Source: Rhynochetos jubatus
Taxonomy: Eukaryota; Chordata; Aves; Eurypygiformes; Rhynochetidae
DNA: 64,000 bases
Reading direction: 5' to 3'
NCBI GenBank assembly: GCA_027574665.1
Contig: CM050672.1
Location: 5,812,001 to 5,876,000 of the forward strand
The position numbers were made by a program, and so were the translations under genes. Below, one piece after another: positions 20,171 to 33,880 of this stretch (position 1 is its first letter; each line of letters starts with the position of its first letter). The notes beneath the pieces were generated by a model that was not told the origin of the DNA, did no database searches, and worked only from the letters and a program-made list of their open reading frames with translations.

Positions 20171-23100
20171 GAGAGGGAGGCTGTGGCCTTTGCAGTTCTC
20201 CACTGTAACGCTTCAGCAGTCAGGTGAAGGTGGCTGGTGCGACATGTACCGTCAGGGCTGTCCTTACGGATGTGAAAGCCCCGCGAGCCGTAGAGGTGTG
20301 TGGTGTTCAGCGCTTCCGGTCCAGGGGGACTTGAGATGTTGTTCTGCCTTTTGATCCTTTGAGAGAGACTTCTGCTTTTGCGTGAGCAGACAGGCAGCCT
20401 CTGGTTTCCTTCAGTATGCTGCGCTGGGCGAAGGATAGTCGCTGGTCAAGGAGGAAATAAAGAGCGGCACCGGCTTAGGTTTGTTGGTAGCTATGTCAAG
20501 TCGCTAGTGTTTCTTAATAAAAATAAGACGAAACTGACTATTTTCATTTGCCACGTTGCTCGGGAGAAGCGTAGCACTAAGAGTGATCCTTGTTCCTCAG
20601 TGCAGGTTCTGTATTTGCAGTCCCTGTGACGAAGTTTTGAGGTGATACTCGTATGGGAAGGTGTTACCGGGGAAATGCGGTGGTCCTCAAGCTCTAGCCT
20701 TAGGGGCCTTGAACTTTCTTCAGATGCAGTTGTGGAATCCTTCAGAGATTTCTGTAAAGGTTTTATGCAGGGGAGCCCTTTTTGGACATTGTGGTATAGC
20801 AGGGATGAATCTGCTTCTTTTAGTCAGCTTATGCGGACTACTTGGTAATCCCCAGACAGCACTGGACCGGTGGGTTCTGAGCTGTAGTCTGAAAGTCTGC
20901 CTTTCTTTAGACAAGGTTTGTAAAGGGCACCGCATCTGTTAGTGAGACTTTTTTCCCTGAAATACAGTGGCAGACTGGGCTGTCATTGCTTTTTCAGCCT
21001 TTCCAGTTATTCCCCGTTATTCAGGCCGAATGCCCCCACTGTATGTGCAGCTGCAGTGGTTGCACTGCGAGTCTTTTCCTAAGTCTTCAGTCATATGAAC
21101 GGTGCTCATTGTAGACTCATTGGAGGTCTTGTGTTATCCACAGTTGAAAAGAGAACGCTGAAAGCTAGAGGGAAGCTGTAACTCCAAATTGCAGCTAGAT
21201 TTTAATACTTCACAAGTCACTTTATAGGTGTGACAGCTGCTACTCTGAGACCATCTCATTCATTATAGCAGCTGAACGAATCTACAGAATTAAAGATTCT
21301 GGAAAGCATGAAAGTGACCAAATAGCTGTGTGTCTTCCTGCTGTTAGGGAATCCTTTGGAAGTTGCTTTTCATTGTTATCCGTGTAGCAGCTGTTTGCTT
21401 CCAGTTAGTAGATTCTCAACACAGTCTTGTGATACCGAACCTTTTCTCTCTCTTTTCAGAGATCTTCTTTCAGCTGCCTGAGCAAAAAATTCCTTTCTGG
21501 ACATCAGTGCAGTAGAAATAGTCTGATATTACCTCGAGGATAAAAGTGTTTCACTAGGACTGGAAAAAAAAAAGAGTTTGAAAATCCATTCTGCATTTGG
21601 ACTTGTGGGTAACGGTGCCTATTTTGATGTGCAGAATGATCCTGTGCTGCAGAGGGGAACTGTGAAAGGTAGATTGCCTACGTCACCTGTACAGCCCTCA
21701 TTGAGGCGTGCTCTTGGTGGCTGGGGACAAGTCGCAGTGAAGGGTTCTTCCCTTTGGGTTACTTGCACTGTGAAGATTCTGAAGTTCTGTCCCTGGTTGT
21801 TGTTTCCCTTCTGAGGAAAAGGATGTAGATTTCTCAGACATAAACCAGTTACTCATGTTTGGAGACAAAGTGTCAAAAAAAGGGAAACTATCCTAGACTT
21901 GTTACTTTTCAGCAACCTGCAATTCCTGTGTGAGATATTCTTGCAGTTTATGGGTGTCACTACATTGTACCCAATCAGGTGTCTGGCTGTGGCAGGTTGT
22001 ATTTGATCATAAGCTCTTGAAGGGACATTGTGGAAGTCATGCTTGTCACTTGATGTACAGGATTATTCTTTGGTAGTCTGGGAAATCTTTGTTTGTATGG
22101 ATCAGACCAACATTTTGGCCAGAAGTGAAATTCCAAATATAGCAGTGCTCTGATTTGTTCAGCCAACCAACAAACCAACGCGTGCTTCTCTGGGGAGTCA
22201 CTCAAAGTTTAAGGTAGTGGGAATGAACAAGCCAGATAAATTCAGCTTGTGGATCCAAGGAAGGGTGACTGCTTGAAAATTGAAACAGAAATTGTGAGTT
22301 AAAAAAAAAAACCCAGACCAAAAACCCCAAGGGCAGTCCAAAAACACAGAGGCAGTTCAGAAATACTGCATCAGGAGTGCAGCTTAACTGCCGCGCTTCA
22401 AACTAAAGCCAAGTGCTGCTGTCAAGAAAAGGTTGACGTGTCAGGAAATAAAACAGAGTCGAGATCACGGCAGGTCAGGTGTGGATGGGGAATTCAGAGG
22501 GATAAAAAAGAATAAACTGCAAGGCTGTACTGCTGAGTGACAGTGAAATATTCTTAAAATATGGTAAGAGCAGGAAGTCGATGGGGGTGTTGGATGTTGA
22601 AGGTGTACAAGGAACACTTGGGAATGGTAAAAGCCGTAGTGAAGAAACTGAGCAGATTCTTAGCATTTTACTAGCTTTGTCTGCCCTGCCTGCATATACC
22701 TAGGCAAGTTTGCTGTGTGATTCCCACCAGATGCTTCCACAGCCTTTTTATTTGCCTTATCAAAGCTGTGTAAAGCGAGGAAGAGTGGGGGCAGGTGGTA
22801 GAAATGGTATTTGATCCTGGTTCCCCTTTTGGTGTTAAAACCAGTTGGAGAACATCAGTCCGATGAAGGAGGGGAAAGGGGGATGATAGCATTGCTTCTG
22901 AGACTGAGCTGCTTTAAACTGGATTCACTAATTCTGTCCTGCTCCCTCTGGGAGATGCTGAGACCCACAGGAGAAACATGATTTTGGAGTGCTTTAAAAC
23001 GGTGCTGCAAACTGAGGGATTTTGAGTCCTTGCAGTACAGCTGCTGCGTATCTAGAACCATTCTTACTTTTTCATAGGAAAGTCATGTTTAAAACCTCCT

Positions 23101-26100
23101 TTAGGTCCTGGCTTCCTCAAACATTTGCCTGGAGGAACCGATTTTTTTTCTCTTGGTCTTAAAAATTTGGGCAGACGTATTACTTTGAACCTCACTAAAC
23201 AACCCGTTAACGATGCAGGGTGCGGAGTTACTTGTCTTGCAGTTTTTTTGACAGATTGTTGGGCTAGGGCTGTTTAATAGATGACTCCTGTAACTGTGTG
23301 AAACGTTAAAAAAATATTAGAAAATGCTAGATAGGAAACATCTTCCCTTTTGCATCCCTAGCGTCCCACCACCTGTTTGTAGCAACTTGTGTAATAGATG
23401 GTTGAGTTGCTTTAGCACGCCGTTCGCTGTTCAAGCTGCTTTTGCTACAGGCTGCTTTGCTGGAGGGCTATGTGCTAGTTCTGCTTGTCCAGGGAAGGGC
23501 TTTTTGAGGGCTAGCAATGAGCGTGTCTTTCCTCAATGCAGCTAAACTGCTTACCAACCAGCGTGCAGACTTCCATCGTTTCTTTAGGGTACTTGAAAGG
23601 AGGGAGTCAGCAAACGGAATTCTGTTGTTAACAGACGGCAGGGGCTCTGAGATGATGTTTTTGTACACTTTTACTGGAGTTAGGAAGAGTCTGATTGTAT
23701 TGTAATGCTTGACACCGGATTAAAACCGGTTTCCTTTAGGAAACTAAGACTGGAAAGGAACAGTTCATAAGCTTGCAGATGTTTAATTAACACGGTGGCT
23801 TTATACCAGCGCTGAATTGGCTGATGCAGCAGAATTTGAAAATAGGGTGTTGGACCTGCAAGGCAGAAAGAGTAACCGGGATGTGTGTGTCTTTAGGCAG
23901 TGGTGTTACTGAGGCTTGTGGAAATGTTTAACTGCATTCGGTTGTTTGGTTCTGGCTGAGGGTCAGTTATTTCCGTGGCTGATGCAGGAAGCTGGTTACC
24001 AAAAGGAAGCTATACGCTTCGGGATGGACAAGCCTATTTGTAAGGTTCAAGTCACGGAACTCTTACCAATCCCTTCTAACAAGATAAAGTCGAGACTATT
24101 GTTTGTGTTCTTTTAACAGGTTGTGTTTCACAAAATGTCTCCCAATGAGACTCTGTTCTTGGAAAGTACCAACAAGATCTACAAAGACGATATTTCTAAC
24201 AGTTCATTTGTGAATTTCCAAATATGGGATTTTCCTGGACAGATGGACTTTTTTGATCCAACGTTCGATTATGAGATGATCTTCAGAGGAACAGGTGCTC
24301 TAATATACGTTATTGATGCCCAGGTAAACGCAAATCACTCAGAATCACAAGGAGGTTTTCTTTTTGCTTTGTGTGCGAGAGGAATGATTGAGAAACTGAT
24401 AATTTATATTTTGGATAAATTCATCAAACCTCTGTTACGTATGAACGGATGCATTGGTGATCTAACTTTTGGTGTGTGGGTTTTAGTTTTGCGGAGTGAC
24501 TGGAACCATACATTCCCGGTGGAGAGAGTGGAAAGGGGCAAGTACTCTGAACTCACCTTTTCTACAATAATAGGGAGAACCTGCTGTGCTAGATGGACTG
24601 AATTATCCCTTCTCTCTGCTGTTGACTGCTATAAAGCTCATTTAGTAACTGCACGCTTCTGACCTCACTTCCAAGTACTGGTGCTATTTGGTATCTGGTA
24701 GCTTTAATGAACTTAGTAATTGCACTGAGGAAGATTACCTGGTTATTAGGATTCACAGATTCGCAGAGTGTCAGGGGTTGGAAGGGACCTCTAGAGATCA
24801 TCTAGCCCAGATGCAGGATCCGCTAGAGCAGATCACAGAGGACTGTTTTGGAGACTGCTGCCGCCTTTGCTGGAGTTGAAGTGTAACCTGCCCTTTGCTC
24901 TGAAGCTTAGTTTTGTGAACCTGAGCCTTGCATAGCTAATGCAACCTAATTTACATAACAGAATCTAAGCTACTTGGATTTCTGACCCTCCAGGATATTC
25001 TCTTCTCCCCTACTTCAGTTTAGTTGCAGAAGCGAAGTTTTTGCGCTGAAATATTTTGTCCTTGTGCAGAATGGAATAGTTATGGGAGACAAAGCCTTGT
25101 TACTCATTCCTGCCAAAACTGATTTACAGGATGACTACATGGAAGCTTTAACAAGACTCCACATTACAGTTTCAAAAGCCTACAAGGTCAACCCGGAAAT
25201 GAACTTTGAAGTTTTTATTCATAAAGTTGATGGTTTATCGGATGACCATAAAATAGAAACTCAGAGGGATATTCATCAGAGGGCTAATGATGACCTTACG
25301 GATGCTGGGCTTGAAAAACTTCACCTTAGGTGAGTTAAAACTTCTGGCATATGGGAGAGCATGCTGCTAGGGATATGCACACAGACTAATGGCTTCTAGA
25401 TGCGGACGGACTGAAGCAAGGCTGTGGTAGTTTCTTAATATCACACAAACTCTGGTCATAAAATACTCTGGTGAATTTATGGCCAAGCCTCAGCTGTTAG
25501 GCTGACTGAAATAAGGCAGGCTGCTGTATCAGATTCCAGTCAACAGATTTATTCATAAATTTTCTGATAATTCAGTGTCCTTTTGCCTACTTGTCATTCA
25601 GCATAACAGGCTGAATTTGTACATGTGGCCTGAGGGGCAGGGCAAGGAGAAGGGAAGGTGCTTGCCTTCTAGCCCTGGCTAGCACTGACTTTTCAGCCAG
25701 ATTGCTTTTAAAACCTTGAGTCTCTTACCTGATATTTGGCAGGCTTTTAAGGTATCTTTGACCGACACCTTTAAAACAAGCTATCTTTTCTCTGCTTTTA
25801 AATATTGCCAGTATCTCTTGGTGTTAGTGTAAACAAAGTGGAAGGCCAGGAACAGGACTTGAAGAAATCCAGTCAAGTGCTTAACGTAACGCCTTTGTGA
25901 TAAGCATTCTGTAGGCTGTGTTGTGCAAGCATGTTTCAATTTTTATTTCTGTTCTCCCATCTCCTGGGGACAGGGGAAATCTGTTTGGTGTTTACACTAG
26001 TTGCTCAGAAATTAGGTTTTTGGTGCAGTGGCTGGGTATATTTGTGATAAAGGCACCCCAGCTAAATCATCATGCCTGAATGTTAGAAAACGTAGCTTTA

Positions 26101-29100
26101 ACATTTCTGTAGCAATTCTGAAATACTCTTGAATCTTTGTTCTTTTTTTTCTTCCTTTTCCCTCCCTCCTCATCTCAGCTTTTATTTGACCAGTATCTAT
26201 GACCATTCAATATTTGAAGCCTTCAGTAAAGTGGTACAGAAGCTCATTCCACAACTGCCAACGCTGGAAAATCTACTAAATATCTTTATATCAGTAAGTG
26301 TTAATCTAACAGAACTTTGAGTGAAATATGTGGTAGAGCAAGTCCTGCTAAAGGAGCGCTGGCTAGGTCTGCCCTTGGGAGATTTGGGTGGCACTCACGT
26401 TGGTGTGCTCTGCTGGCCCGGTTGTCTGCATCAGAAGCTCTTCCCCACCGCTAAATTGTACCGGTGTGTGCTGTGTGCAGGTTCTCTAAATACTGACAAA
26501 GCATAGTTTGGCTGGTTATAACTGTTCTTACGGAAGTTTTCCGCCAGCAGGATATACTGATGAGTCTGCTAAGGCACTTAGTAGTCTAATGTCGCTGTAC
26601 CAGCAAGAGACTTTTTTCATCATATGAACTTGGCTTTGAACTAAACTTTGTTTCATGGGGCCTGTGAGACTTTTGCCCTTATTCTTTTAGTGTTTGTGTT
26701 TCGTATAGAATTTGCGACATAGGAATTTGCTGCTGTATACGTTAAATCAAAGAAAATATCACCCTACAGATGGGGCTGAAGTAACCATTTAAGTGATGTC
26801 TGTGAGACTGTTGCAGGCATGGGGACAAGGTGGAAAAAACCCAGTTGTGACTGAGAGGAGCTGTGTGGGTCAGATGTGTCGCCCTATGTGACTATATACT
26901 GCTGGTTTTCTGAACCTAGCGTGAGCACGTGCGCTTTGCCAAAGTGCTGGGTTACAGACGGGATGGTACAGTGGGCTTGGGGCTTTTCCTTACCCGTAAC
27001 TGCCATAATGGGATACTGTTCATGGAGTCGTAAGCTTAGAAGCTGACATCTTAAACTTCATGGCAACTGCCTCGCATAGAAACTGAACTGCCAAGATACT
27101 GCAAGCGTAAAATTTAAGTGTCAGCATGCTTGTCCCTGAGCCTGGTCCATCAGGTGGATGTGAATATATGGCTCTTCTGGAGCTAATAGAACCACAGAAG
27201 AGGAAAACTGCTGAATTTGGGATCTGGAAGTATAGTAAAATGTAACCTTAATTATGATCTGGCAAATAATAAGCTAAAAAGAATTCTGACAGAATGCCCA
27301 GCTTTGTTTTTGTCAACTAGAAGGTGATGTTGATACGTACTCTAGCAACAAGGGTGTTGTATTTATAAACGTATGCTGTACATCTTGATTATGTCTTAAG
27401 CCTTGAAACTGGTTATGTTGAAACTATTTCCTGCTATTAAGAATGTGAAAGTGTATGAATTCTACTTGAGATTTTAAAAAATGCAGTTATTTTAAAAATT
27501 CATTCAAATTCTTTCTCTTTCTGAAGAATTCAGGCATTGAAAAAGCTTTTCTCTTCGATGTAGTCAGCAAAATCTACATTGCGACAGACAGTTCCCCTGT
27601 GGACATGCAGTCATATGAGTTGTGCTGTGACATGATTGATGTAGTGATAGATGTTTCCTGTATATATGGGTAAGTGATGAATACTTGTAGGAAAAAAGTC
27701 CTTAAAAGTTGTACAATAGGTTGCAATCAGTGCAAGTGGCGCTGGCTTTGTCGTCCAGCGAGGAGCCGTCGGTGGGTCTGTAGAGCACATTGGTGCTGTA
27801 AATAACTAGAATAGAGGCAAACGATTTGGCAGCTGGATTGAGCATTTGTACTCTCTTTCCCTCCACTCATGGCCTTGGCCATCTGACGTTGGTAACAGTC
27901 AAGCGTTTAGTGTAAAATACGAATACTGCTGTGTCTCGCTTGGCGTGGTGGGTCCAAGTATGTTAATACCTGCAGATGACTGGGGTCGATAGCATGCCGT
28001 AGCTCGTGCGTGTAACTTGCAGTCACGGTGCTTTGAGACCTGCCGCTCTCTGAACAGAACAGCTTTTGCGAGGTCAACTCTGCTCTTGCTGACTTTCTCT
28101 GAGCGATGCATATAGTGCTTGTTTCTCACAATTTATGGCTGAATTCTACTTCACAATGGATTTTTGAAGTGGCTCTGGAGAAGCAGTAACTTATTTTAGA
28201 GCTGTGGTTGTAGCCTGGAAAATACAGTGCTGCCAGAAATACCACATTCAGTGGTCTGTCTCCTGATGGGTCAACCCAGGGTTATGTAACTGGGTTTTTT
28301 TTTTCAGGAGAGTGCTTAGAAGTAGCTTGTGACACATCTTTTTGCTTCTACAGTAATTTAACTGACGCTAACTTGCAGATAGAAAGCAGCGTCCTAATCT
28401 TTTCTTGTAAATGGAGGCTGGTTTATCTTCAGACCAAAAAGCGTCCTGCTCCCTGTTGCACCCCTTCCCCCATGCCCGCCCTCACCTTGCTAAGGAAGTC
28501 TTCATATCTACCAAAAGGAATTTGGCCGAGATGTCACTTCATTGACGTTTCTGCGTCCAAGTCCTGCATTAGAACCTTCAAACCAGTCGCCTTACTGTGG
28601 CGCTGTAAGTCCAGTGAGACCGCGAGTAGCAGTGCCTCTGTGGTTGGAAGGTAAACTGTGCTGTAACTAATGTACTGTACTGCCTCCCTTAATGCTCAGC
28701 TGTAAGCTGAAGAAAGTATTGACTAAATAGCCACAGCTCTTAGTTTGATAGCAAAAGGATGCATGCTGCTAACTTGCTCTTAACTGCTCATTTAGGATGG
28801 CAGCTTCTGAAGGTCTTTACTTGGTTTAGGTCTAGCTTTCCTGAGAAACTTAAGATGGGATAATGGTCTGACTTAGGATAGTATGAAGACCTGCATTGCA
28901 GGTTCTGCACTCGCTTCCCGTTGAGTGTGAGTAATATTCTTCCAGCTGCATTTAACAGGTATTGTGTCTTGAAGTTACACTTGAATGCCTACTAGGTCTA
29001 GGTTATGTCATGGGTTAACTCGTTCTTTCTTAGGTTAAAGGAAGATGGCACTGGAAGTGCTTATGATAAAGAGTCAATGGCAATTATCAAGCTCAATAAC

Positions 29101-30337
29101 ACAACAGTCCTGTACTTAAAAGAAGTAACAAAGTTTTTGGCATTAGTTTGCATTCTTAGAGAAGAGAGTTTTGAGCGCAAAGGTAAGGACTCCCTCCCGC
29201 CCCGTTGAATGGCTTCTATTTAATGCTTTTTATCTACTAAAAAATATTAATAAGACTTTATGAGTCACCTTGATTTTTTTGTGTAGCTGAATTTGTTTAA
29301 TTTCTTCTGGGAGGAACTTTCCTAGAGATAGGTATAAAGAGGTCATATTTTTATTCTTGTGAATCACCCCTTGAATTGCTGTCCTCCTGCTGAAATGCCT
29401 TGTAGCTAATGTGGCCTGTGTCACCACCATCTGCTGTAGTGGAATCAGGATGCAGTAACGCTTATTGTGTTCGGCTTGACAGCTGCTGAGTTGGGAATAG
29501 CCGTATTCTCTATCCCGTGTCGCACTGATGTCATGTTTGTAACGTATGACTGAGGAAATCAGCAGCCGTAGGCTAGTACAGTATGTGGGAGGAACGTAGA
29601 ATGAAGTGTCTAACACACTGCAGGTCAAACCAACTGTATAGTTGCTTGGACCTGGAGGGGACGACGGTATGGATGGTCTTGCATATGTTACAGGGTAGTA
29701 ATGACAGTGTAGGCCCTAATTTCAAAGTAGTTGACTTAATGGGTGACAGTACTTACCTTGGCATTTTAAAAAGAGAAAAAGCGGATGTGTTCTTCTAATA
29801 ACTGTGCTGTATTTGATCTCATTTACTCACCACAGTTAGGATATATATCAATGAAAGAAAGTGCAAGATAACATTCAAGTGACTGTTGTGCTGTACTAGC
29901 ATGATTTTTTGGGGTAGAGGCTTGTGTTGTCTCCTCACTTGTTTAATTATGAATATACACCTTGATTCTGAAAGAGTGCCCTTTTTTCCCCAAAAGCTGA
30001 GACAGTCGAAATAAATACTGGCATCAGTAAAACGTTGTTAAATCTTCTGAACCCAAATTTATATTAAAATAAGTAGCAAAATAGCTGTTGGTGAAATGAA
30101 ACGTTTTATATTTATTTCTGTTGATTACCTAAATGTGCCAGGCTGAGCACAGTTTCTCCTCTCCCCTCCTTCTCCTCCCTGACAGGTCTGATAGACTACA
30201 ATTTCCATTGCTTCCGCAAAGCCATTCATGAAGTCTTTGAAGTAGGTGTTGCCTCCCACAGAATCTGCAACCATCAGTCAAGCTCCTCAAATATGAAAGC
30301 AGTGACTCACAATGGCACGCCTAGGAATGCAGTCTAG
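19741..30337 (+). CDS. RRAGC: Ras-related GTP-binding protein C (RagC), seven coding exons
   Basis: RagC pairs with RagA or RagB on the lysosomal Ragulator platform and recruits mTORC1 when amino acids are present. Coding exons: 19741-19998, 24120-24323, 25130-25329, 26179-26293, 27527-27669, 29034-29182 and 30186-30337, all with GT-AG borders and consistent phase. The product is 406 residues (human 399). The disordered N-terminus (1-66) is acidic and Gly-rich. GTPase motifs: P-loop GLRRSGKS at 75-82, switch II DFPGQ at 123-127, and HKVD at 185-188. S82 and D188 correspond to human S75 and D181, consistent with the seven extra N-terminal residues. The C-terminal half (about 245-375) is the roadblock-type dimerisation domain. 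The protein ends NGTPRNAV. An upstream in-frame GTG at 19672 is not favoured: the ATG has G at -3 and +4 and matches the family start. No defect is seen. Confidence 0.98.
19885..19926 (+). repeat. RRAGC: 21-bp tandem duplication inside RRAGC exon 1
   Basis: Two adjacent 21-bp units (19885-19905 and 19906-19926) differ at one base. Each encodes Gly-Gly-Pro-Gly-Gly-Gly-Ala (residues 49-55 and 56-62), in frame, within the disordered N-terminus. Seven residues equals the length excess over human RagC, though other N-terminal differences also exist. Confidence 0.9.
24751..24840 (-). mobile_element. CR1 3'-end fragment in RRAGC intron 2
   Basis: Short minus-strand CR1 tail (ATTCACAGATTCGCAGAGTG, GGTTGGAAGGGACC) of the CTGTGAATC-ending subfamily, about 290 bp before RRAGC exon 3. 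Confidence 0.88.
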
Positions 30338-32190
30338 AGGAAAACCAGAGCCGTTGGATAGACTTGTCAGCTCTTCACTCCAAAGTTTTGTGGAACGAGA
30401 GAAGAGTAGTCTGAAAGCCTGAAGTATGCTTCACAGGAGAAGGGTGGCACTAACCGTGGAACAGCAGCTTGTAACTCATGTCGGACAACTGAAACTACTG
30501 TAAAAATGCTTTGAGGCCAGTGGAGTTAAAAATGCTGGTTTGAAACCAGCTTTATTGCAGGTGCAGAGGATTTTCAGTTGGCAGTCCGATTTTAACAGTC
30601 TGTCTCTGACTGATTGCCCGGTCCAAACTTACAAACGAATGGGTTGAGTTTTGCGTGAAACACTGAATAGTCACTTGCTCAACTTTTTTTTTTTAATAAT
30701 CTGTATATATCCACTTTTGCTTAAGTTTACCTTTTTGTCCTGAAAAAAAAAAAAAGGAGCGGTGTTATGATTTAGGCTTGTGAAACTCAGGCTTTTTGTT
30801 TGGTGAGGCTGGTCTCACAGATCATTCCATAAAGTCGTTCTTGCTCTCACCATTGTGCTCAGAGTATTCTCGTGAATTCTCTGCTTGTTAAGTGGATGCA
30901 AAGTAGAGCTCTGTTCTAGTGATTCTGTGTTTGAAGAGCTGACCTGGAGCTTCGTTTTAAGAGATCGTGATACTCTGCTTTCAGACCACGCTTCTTGGTA
31001 TGCCCCCTTTGATGGAAGGGAAGTATTGAAGCCAGAAATAAACTACCTGGTCTCTTTTGCAAAAACACGGATGTCGTAAGTCTGTGTGATTAATCCTGTT
31101 CACAAAACTGCGTGGCTAACCAAACTGAACTGCCTGCCATCCGTGGGAGTAAAGCAACCACTTTCAGCTGTTCCCAAACGAAGAAATGACAAAGTGATGG
31201 ACTTTTGATGGTGGAACACTCTCTACCCTCTGACGGCTAATCAAGACAATTCCTAGGAAAATGAGGGTGTTATTCTTCCATGGCAATTAAATATCAGTGT
31301 GCCACAACCTACTAATAATACTGGACATGGAGCGCGTCGATTCTGTACTGTGGCAAACACCCTGTTTGTCGCTGTGCAGTCTGAAAAGTGTGTTTTTTCT
31401 GAATTTGTGAATGCTGGCTTTCATACTATGGGAAAGTATATCTGAATTGTTTTAATCTAATTTATTGGTGTTATTACTGCGGATGTCATACTGTACATCA
31501 GCCTTGCTATGCAGTAAGCTCAGCTACCGGCCCGTCAAGATCTTGCCTCTTTTTACCTGTCCCTGTGCGTGTATAGGTGTTGCGAAGCCACTGGACCAAC
31601 CGACTTTACAAGTGCCACTATGAAGGTTTCTGCAAGCAGATCTGTACCTGTAAGCGATCTCTGCTACTGATCGATTTATGTGGTCAGAAATACCCACGGG
31701 GTTGCTTCTCTGCGTATAGAATGGATCGTCATTGAACTGTGTACAAACGAATATACATGCATTAACATTAGGGTGTATGCACATGCCGTCTTCTTCCTTT
31801 GTTTTAAAGATGTTGTATGATACTAAATACATAAAGGATCTGCTCCAAAAGTTACCCCAGCCAGCAGGAGAGTTGGGAATTCCAGTGCTGTAGTTCAGTT
31901 CTCTTAATAGCAGCTGTGGCTCTGAATCCAGGCTGAGCCCCTTTTGGTAATGGAACTGTTTGGGTTTTTTAAAGAAGTGCTGTGAGCTTGTAAGGTTGGA
32001 TATACGGCTTGTCAGCTCCATCACTGTTCTAGTAGTCAGGGTGAGAGGAGATGTAATGGCAGGATCGCAGGAAGGAAGAAATCATTCCCATTTGTGCAAT
32101 GAGTTTTCCATGTTCTAAGTACATGTGTATGTTCCTCTGTGTCTTCACTCTACATGATTTTGTGCTAATAAAATGAAAAAAGGTCAAACT
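30338..32190 (+). other. RRAGC: RRAGC 3' UTR
   Basis: Non-coding sequence after the RagC stop. It contains AATAAA at 31037-31042 and 32167-32172, the second followed by A-rich sequence; the distal one would give a 3' UTR of about 1.85 kb. T-run and A-run low complexity occurs near 30685 and 30744. No CR1 is seen here. Choice of end is inference. Confidence 0.65.
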
Positions 32191-33199
32191 GTAACACCAC
32201 TTTTTCTGTTGGAGGGTAAGGTACTTCAACCAAAGTCTGTAAAGGCTTATATTGTTAAGCAAATGTTTAAAAAGCCACGTTATCTTCACAGTATTTTGGA
32301 AAAAAATTTAAATACTGCCTTCCCATGTGAGGCTTGAAAAATTTCAGTCAGCCTTTGCTTTTCTTCCTGATTAAAAGCTGGTTCCAAACTGGTCACGCAA
32401 TTTTCAGAAGGTAACTAGGCTTTAAAGCGTCAAAATGATGACGTGAGTGGGTGGGCCTTAGGCCGCGTTCTGGAATTCTGCCTCTGGTGTTCGTGTTGCG
32501 GTGGTTTTGGTGTTGGTTTTGTTCTCAGCATTACCTTGCTCTTGAAAAGTTGCATTTACTCAAGGTTGAGGGTCACATACTGATTATTTTCACTATTATC
32601 TGAACACAGTTTTAAATGTTGAATTTGACTCTAGTGAGGAGCGCGGTATTTCTGGGGTTTACAAGAACTCGTCTTAACATCCTTCCTAACGTTCCTCAGG
32701 TGAAGGCAGATGCTGCTGTTCAAGCAGAGTGTTACTTAACCTGTTGAGCCAGGCAGGTTCTGGTTTCTGCTGGAATCCTTGTGCTGCCAGGGAGGGAGGG
32801 GGAAGGATAGGGATGATGCTCGACTGAGGAGCGTGCTTCCAAGGAGAATAAAGGTGCAGAGAGGGGAGGATGTGGGAGGAAAGGTGAGTAGCCTGCAGGG
32901 AGCAGGAATAGAATCTCCTTCTGTTGGAGACGGAGGCAGCCCCCTGGAGCCACCTTTCGGTGCTCTGACAGCCCTGGCACCGGGGGGGTGCTGACCACCG
33001 GCCCGTTTCCAGCTGGCAGCCCGGCTGTAGCACTGGCAAGGGAAGGAGGGAAAGGCCCTGCCCGGGCTGAGGGGGCAGAGTAGTAGAAGAACGGTCTATC
33101 TGCTGCCCTGAAGGGTTCAACCTGCCTCTCCGTTGGCTGGAAGAGCCAGCGGCCTTCTCCCCCACCCCCTCAGCCCCCCCGAAGTCAGTCACGTACCTA

Positions 33200-33880
33200 G
33201 CGGGCGGCAGCTCTACGCGTGGGGCTGCACGGAGCGCGGTCTCGCCCGCACGCAGCAGGAAGGGTAGCGCGGGGAGGACTCCTTCGTGCCCAGGCACCTC
33301 GTCCCGGGCCGAGAAGCGCCGCCGGGGCCGGCCTGAGGCGCGCGGGGCCAGGGCGCGCTCCTCTCCCGCGGTGGCCGCCCCGGCCAGCAGGGGGCGCCCC
33401 AGCGGCGCGAACTGTCGCCGTGCGGAGCGCGCGCTTCCCGGGCCGCTTCCGGCGGCTTCGTGGAGGCGGGGAGCGACGGCGCGCGGACTCGCCTCAGGGG
33501 AAGCTCGCTCCCGCGGGCACCCTCCGCTGCACCGCCGGCTGTCGGCGCCGGTCAGGGCGTGCTGAGCTGCCGAGGATGGGAAATGCTCCGCCGGGTCTTC
33601 GCGGGGTGAGTGACAGGCTTCGGGACCTGCCGGTCGGTGCCGCCCTCACCTCGGTGCGCGTGGTCTCCCGTCGCTTAGGGAAGGCCGTGTGTCCCCGTTG
33701 GCGCGGCATAGCGGTTTTTAGCGCTGCGTGCCTGCTCGCGGTAGGTGGCACTCGTGTAACGTGTCTGCGGGGAGGCGGCAGCCGCCGTTGCTGCCCGCTG
33801 GCCGTCTCAAGCGGGTCTGGCTCGGGGCAGACGCGCGCCCCGTGCGCGGCAGGACGGGTTCAGAGATGCTCCTAATTTGT
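33200..33880. promoter_or_regulatory. Orphan CpG island downstream of RRAGC, possible bidirectional promoter
   Basis: Dense CpG block about 1 kb past the RRAGC 3' end. On + there is an ATG in good context (33576) followed by ten codons (MGNAPPGLRG) and a consensus donor GTGAGT at 33606. On - a donor GTACGT reads leftward from 33196, after an ATG-initiated frame that begins at 33297. An ETS-like CCGCTTCCGG lies near 33440. No known gene is recognised; lncRNA first exons are the likeliest reading. Confidence 0.5.
33384..33397 (+). promoter_or_regulatory. CTCF core motif
   Basis: CCAGCAGGGGGCGC fits the CTCF core CCASYAGRKGGCRC at every position. It sits in the orphan CpG island between RRAGC and the gene-poor stretch. 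The motif is on the + strand. Binding is inferred. Confidence 0.65.

Noticed and set aside
33219-33875. 218-residue frame in the downstream CpG island
   Set aside because: Arg/Ala/Gly-rich with no domain; only the ten codons before a splice donor are even plausible as coding, and they are reported under the island.
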